Below are positions 58,655 through 64,000 of a stretch of DNA of 64,000 nucleotides, one piece after another. The position numbers and the translations under genes are program-made. Origin of the DNA: Stercorarius parasiticus (Eukaryota; Chordata; Aves; Charadriiformes; Stercorariidae); the NCBI GenBank assembly GCA_013396915.1, contig VWZL01004590.1:694899-758898 (forward strand), given 5' to 3'. Positions within the stretch are counted from its first letter, which is position 1, and every line of letters begins with the position of its first letter. The notes beneath the pieces were generated by a model. It ran no database searches, had not been told where the DNA came from, and saw nothing but the letters and a program-made list of their open reading frames with translations.

Positions 58655-58800
58655 TATGGTTAGTATATATAAACCACATGTAAATATATGCGTGTGTATG
58701 CGCATTCATGCTATACATAAGTATAGATGTACTAGTCTATAATATCATATAATACATTAATACAAAACCAACGTATTACATAATTAGCTACATATGCATG
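58655..58800. repeat. AT-rich, TA-step-rich block
   Basis: Dense in TATA, ATAC and CATA steps (AGTATATATAAACC, ATATCATATAATACATTAAT) without a fixed period. It is low-complexity, easily melted DNA. Confidence 0.7.
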
Positions 58801-61800
58801 CCTATATAATTCAGTTTTCATCATTTATAAATAATGCCTTTTGTTCTAGCAACTGTTTCTGCATATGTTTGGAAAAAAACATAAATAAACGAAATAATAG
58901 GATTGACTCTGATTCCAAGCTTTTCCTATTAAATCCTCACCAGGAGCTAAAGCCCAAGAGCAGGTTTCTGAGCAGCTTGGGAGGCACGTAAAAATTAAGC
59001 TTCGACTTTAACATCTACAAGAGCAGTCCAAAATTAGAGGGCAATTTTAACATTACACTACCGCACGTGTACTGTCCAACCTGCTCAGAACATGCCAGGC
59101 AGTGCTGTTGTGCTAACCAGCTGCATAAATCTCAGATTATTATTTCTTCCAGATGCTCCCCCTGTGCAGAGACCGTCTTCATGTCTTTGAACCATTAAAC
59201 TCCCAGCTCAGGCCGTGGCTGTGGGCTGAATCCCTCCCTTTAGTGTTCAATTCACTGTCAACATCCATTATGCAAACTCAGAGAGACCAGCGCTCTTCTG
59301 ACCATAGGCACCATCTTAAACACAGCAGCAGGATGAAAGGGTTGACGAACGCAAAGGACAGGAGACAAGGGAACTGGAAAGAATGGGAGAGCATATGGGA
59401 AAAGTTAAGTTTTCATTCATCATGGCTACTGCCTGCTGACAACAGCTGTATTTCTGACTCGTGTTCAGCTTTTCCCTTCCCAGGAACAACCATCGCTGAG
59501 AGGATGCCTTTGGAAATAGCGTTAACAGATGGACGTAGCCTGGATCAGCCACGGCTGGCAAAGTCACTGGGGCAACAGCACAGGGAGGGATGAGGAAAGG
59601 ACCACGGGTGTAGTGCTGGACCACGTTATTATTATTAATCGTGGATTCCTACTGGATTTAGGCATTACAAATGATGCCCCATGTCCCACGCAATCAATAT
59701 TGCAAATGCACCACTCGCTTGTCTCTGGGGAGGTGGGGAGAGGAGTTGCTTGAAGGAATAAAAGAAAGATGCAAGTCTCCTGTCCGCAGGAAACACCGAC
59801 ATTTTATTCCTGGTGCTCAGACTCCCATTGCAAGCCGTTCTCTTCCAGTATTTCTGTGCTTGGAGGGAAGCGTTCCCCCAGATTCCTGCCGAATATAATT
59901 GCAACGTGAGTGTACTCGCTAATGGAGCTCTTTAATTCAGCTGCATCTCTCATGCTCTTTTCCTAAGACCCTTTACTGACATACTTGCTCTTGCTAATTA
60001 CTGTGCAAAGTCAATATAAAATGCTCATTCTGCTCCAAGCCCCATCCCACTGCTGGGCTGCAGGAGACTTTGTGCTGATAAAATAGCCCAGAGAACGCTT
60101 CGGGAAGGCGAGGGGCAGAGGCTGTGCAGACAGAGCGTGCCTGCGAGCACAATAATGTTTGCAAAGCTATTTTCCAGGTATTTTGTTAATCCAAGCCAAA
60201 GCAAGAAGATTTACTGTGTTTCAAACAGCCAGTTCCTTCAGATATTTTCTGAAAACAAGCAGTGTTTAAAGTTCAAAATTAGCAGAGACTCCGGATTGCA
60301 GCTAGCTGTGAGCCTCAGAAACTGCTTGAATGTCTGGAAAGGGTCTTTCTGGGGAAGAATCGAAAGATGAGAGAAAAATATTTCTCAGCCTAGTTAGATT
60401 CCACAGGAGGATTATAAATAGTACAGATGTTTTTGGTACCTTTGGGCTCACAGAGAATTCCGTGATAAAGCCAATCACTAATCTGACTGTGACCAAGTAC
60501 ATATTCTATATCTGGCTTTTCCTATGAATGTTCAGGAATGGCCTTTAAGATTTCAGGCTGGATTTCTTTGACCTAGAAAAATCGAGGTACGTGAGAGACT
60601 TGGCTATTTGCCAAGTCTTGTCGAAACACTGTGGTCATTTTGCGCTGGGTTCAGCGGGTCAGCCCAGCTCCATAGGTAGGTTGGCAGGAACTTGGTTTCT
60701 CACAAGGTATCTACGGTGGTTCTTTCCAGGCTTGGCTCCATTCTTTTATTATCTCTTTGCTTGGAATAAACATGCAGGGTCTTATTTAGAACCTGCACGA
60801 ACGTCCACCGGGTTTCCCTTCACGGGAAGCCTGTTATGTCAGCCTGGGGTCAGTGCAGACTTGTTTCCTTCAGCATAGCTTCCAGGGCTTTGAATTTTCA
60901 GATCTAATTGAAAGAATCTTTGCTTTTTGCTTTCTTCCTCCACTTCTCGTGAAAATTATGAAGAAAAGCTCATAGACCTCGCTGCCAGCCTGTGCTTTTG
61001 TCTCCCAATGATGAACCTAACCCGTGCATTTCCAGCTCTGATATTTCTGACTATTTACATTCCTGCAGCCTCCAAAATCAGTTCCTTGCCCTCTTGGGCA
61101 CACATACTCTGGCAGCATTTCAGGTTGTAACCATACTGGTAAGAAGGGATGGTGGGGAAGCTGGTTAATGTCAAGGTCTGCTGGAGGGCAGAGTCCCTAT
61201 TTCAAGCCATCCCACTACATTAAAGTTTGTGGTTTTTTATTCAGAGCCCAAGCCAAGATCCTTAAGCTTTCAAAAAATGAACATGCCACTGTAATGTAAA
61301 CTGATTTCCAGGCAAATTCCTCCGCCACCAATGTTGGATACAGAATAGATCCCAATTTATCTTCAAATAAGTTGTGCCCTTAAAGAGCCGGGGCTCCCAC
61401 CTGTGCTCAGCGGTGGCTGTCACGCTGCACAGCACCCCGGAGACCCATGCGAGCACTTTCTGCTCCACATCCAGCCTCTCCCGCTCTCATATAATAACAA
61501 AGTCCTGCCGGCAGAGGATATTGTGAACAATGGCTCTCGCTGCCCTGCTCTATACCTGTTGCTACTTTCCAGCTTGTAACACAAAGAAATTGTATTATTT
61601 TCCCCTCCTGGGGTGCAAGTAGTATATTCAGAAATTCTTGTTCTGCTAGAGATGGGAATGCGCGGATTTTGTTTCCAAATATTAGCCAAATTAAATGTGC
61701 GACTCCTGGTTGCAGGCTGATTGATTAGAGGCACGTGATGTAAGGGAAGGAAGCGATGCTACTGACAGCGAGGGGTTAGGGAGGGCTTGGAAGACGACTC

Positions 61801-63280
61801 TCAGGGGAAAAGTCTTCATTGTATTTCAGAGTGCAACCGAACACATGAGAGATTTAATATATGATTATTACAAATTAACCATAAATTGAAACCCAGACAG
61901 TTTCCTGTTCATGGGGGCGGAGATGGAATATTAAGTACTTTATGCAATTATGAGGAATTGTTTCCATTTGGCATAAATCATTCTCCAGTCTCCATTATCT
62001 GCCCGTAAAAAGCACAAGTGTCTTGGCTTCTCCATATAAATAACTTCCTTTAAAATTATTCTTGCAGGGTCTATGAGTGATGGGCTAATCCTGTTATGAG
62101 ATTTTAATGCCAAATTACATATTCAGACTGGAATGATACTATTTAAACTACTTTACAGATGAAGAGCATAATCATAGTTTTTCATTTCATACATTTTTTC
62201 CCTGTTAGTGCCTAATATCATTTACATAGACAAGGCTGTCAGTAATAGACAATGCCGTCAGTAATCCGTGTACAATGCTTGAGCTCCTCTGGTACCAAGC
62301 TTTCCTCAGATATATCAGATTCTATTTTGATATCTATGCACATAGGGAGTATGATCTGAAGTAGCGAGTACGATGTGAGATAGGCCACTAACTAGGGGAT
62401 CAGCTGCAAAACCAGCCAGTGTGTTACACTGAGGCAAACTGCTGCTGCTACAACCAACAAGGATATTTCTCCTTGACCCTTACCACTATTTTTCAGCTTC
62501 TAAAAGCAGAGCTCAAAGTAAAGGCGTCCCATGGGCAGAAAAATGCGTGGGTGCTCAGTAGAAGAGAAAAGCTGTGGTTTACAATCAGAGGGATATCCCT
62601 CGGAGCATGGTATTTCTGTGCTAAGGAGCAAAGACGATGGCACGAGGGTCATCCAGCAGAAGAGATGTCTCACCTGCCCTCTCCACCCGTGGAGTGAAAA
62701 GCTGAAGCCCCGCACTTCGTTTGAGCTGGCCTTAACAGGCTGCTGCGGGAGACCACGACAACAGGCGATGCCACCAGTTGTGGTTCGCCCTTTCTCCGGG
62801 GCACTCAGCTTCATTAGATGCTGCAGTAGGGTTTGTATTTGGTCCGAAATTTGTGATGGAGCTAAGACAATCTGCCGGCAAAGTGTAAATTATTTTTGAA
62901 GATTATCTGGATCATTTATGCAGTAGGTGTGCAATTACAGCTGGGATCAGCTTGGAAGCCACTGGCATGTTTAGAAATACAGAAACAAGCTTGCATTCAT
63001 TAGTTACCCTTCATTATCTAATTTTTGGAAGGAGAGAGCATTCAAAAATAAAATGCGAGATCAAGTTTTGCAGTTAATACTCATCGCTAATAATGATTAT
63101 TCTGCTGTTACAGCCGCACTGTTTGTGGATTTCAAGAGGAGTGGGCAGAGTAGCCCCGGAGTAAAGGAGTGCCTTCATTAAAGCGTGTTTGTCTATGTTT
63201 CTTTTGGAAAAGCAAAATCACTCTTCAATTTTCTGTCATACAGAGACATTCAGGAAATACGACGACTCGGACCTAGAAAC

Positions 63281-63300
63281 TTTTTTTTTTTTTAAAAAAA
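63281..63300. repeat. T13-A7 block
   Basis: Thirteen T followed directly by seven A, so the centre is self-complementary. Confidence 0.95.
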
Positions 63301-64000
63301 GAAAATAGAGATAGCTACTCTTGGTTAAAGGCTAGAAACAGTAAGGTAAAATTGAGAGACCTGACTTGGCCCAACTATTATGGCATGACCTAATGTGCCT
63401 TTACGTTAGCTGCTAGCAAATTATTTTTGTCATGCTTGAATATTTATCAAACCAAACTTCGATTTACAAGGGATAGAAAACCTACAACAGTTTGTTCTAT
63501 AGATAAATGTAACTAATTATACGGTGTACTAGCAAATACGCTTACAAAAGAGCCACTTAACTATCATAATTGATAATGATGATATCTTCTTTAAAATCCA
63601 TAACTTAAAATAGAGTACATAAAAATGTATAAAATGCTATATAGATTTCTCTATACGTAGCTTTATAATTCGTCTGAATAGCTAATTTAAACCTATTTCT
63701 AAATGGCATTAGCTAGTACAAGATGAATGGGAATTTCTCAGCTCCCCGGCTTTCCAGGCATTTCACTTAATGACAATACAAAGCTCACATCTCAGTTTTC
63801 ACAGTACATTATAAATCTCTTAAGTAAAAATGAAATGCTTTCAGATCTATGAGTGAAAGGTATAGTTAGATAAATCTAAGGGATCTTTGAAATGATGGGT
63901 GATAGACCATGACAAAGGGTTTCTTTTCAAGGCTTTGGGTCTCAGACAGATGGAAACCAGTGGAAATTCTTCTTCTGATTGCTCTGCAAAATCCTGTTTC

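Larger units (their letters stand above)
58317..64000. other. Non-coding stretch, no gene recognised
   Basis: AT-rich unique sequence. A very AT-rich block lies at 58655-58800 and a T13-A7 block at 63281-63300. A 19-bp unit occurs twice at 62226-62263. The 146-codon frame at 59153-59593 (ATG directly after an acceptor-like TTCTTCCAG) resembles no known family. No transposon or RNA gene recognised. Confidence 0.5.

Noticed and set aside
1..64000. CRISPR arrays, operons, prophage or other prokaryotic-type systems
   Set aside because: No regularly spaced palindromic repeats, no tightly packed gene arrays and no prokaryote-like coding density. The CR1 content shows this is vertebrate DNA.

Overview
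This window is nuclear DNA from a sauropsid, most probably a bird. The evidence is the repeats: every interspersed element I can recognise is a CR1 LINE fragment with the typical ATTCTATG-type 3' tail. Together they cover only about 4-5% of the window, and I see no Alu, L1, tRNA-SINE or bacterial-style gene clusters. The rest is unique, mostly AT-rich sequence with one strong CpG island. I find no protein-coding gene I can name. The only recognisable coding remnants are decayed CR1 reverse-transcriptase fragments.

Layout. From 1 to about 31 kb the sequence is intergenic or intronic, with CR1 pieces at 2580-3121 (-), 5526-6200 (-), 8754-8881 (+) and 26635-26750 (+), several homopolymer runs, and a 41-base assembly gap at 20050-20090. 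From 31 to 33.8 kb there is a small CpG cluster followed by a dense CpG island. The island's core is hidden by a 619-base gap (32963-33581) and is flanked by a G-quadruplex motif, a GGAA-type purine tract and a TATA-like box. This is the best candidate promoter in the window, probably with an unseen first exon. From 33,641 to 34,728 lies a diverged tandem duplication of about 540 bp. Each unit ends in a CR1 3' tail, and the copy nearer the island has kept far more CpGs.

From 34.7 to 64 kb the sequence is again non-coding in appearance. It contains a perfect 13-bp-arm inverted repeat (39766-39793), a two-copy 90-bp tandem repeat (42004-42192), two abutting CR1 copies (48967-49652), a 19-bp minisatellite (49746-49912), a long CR1 (54112-54655) and a short CR1 (58178-58316).

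Readings of function are limited. The island could serve a gene on either strand, or two divergent transcripts whose introns fill the flanks. A regular by-eye sample of the left flank has more A than T and more C than G on the + strand, which would fit minus-strand transcription, but the right flank shows no clear opposite bias. I found no convincing novel biological system. The most interesting objects are the duplicated unit with the CR1 tail (a possible CR1-mobilised short element or a local duplication), its asymmetric CpG content, and the CR1 copy lacking its catalytic reverse-transcriptase segment.
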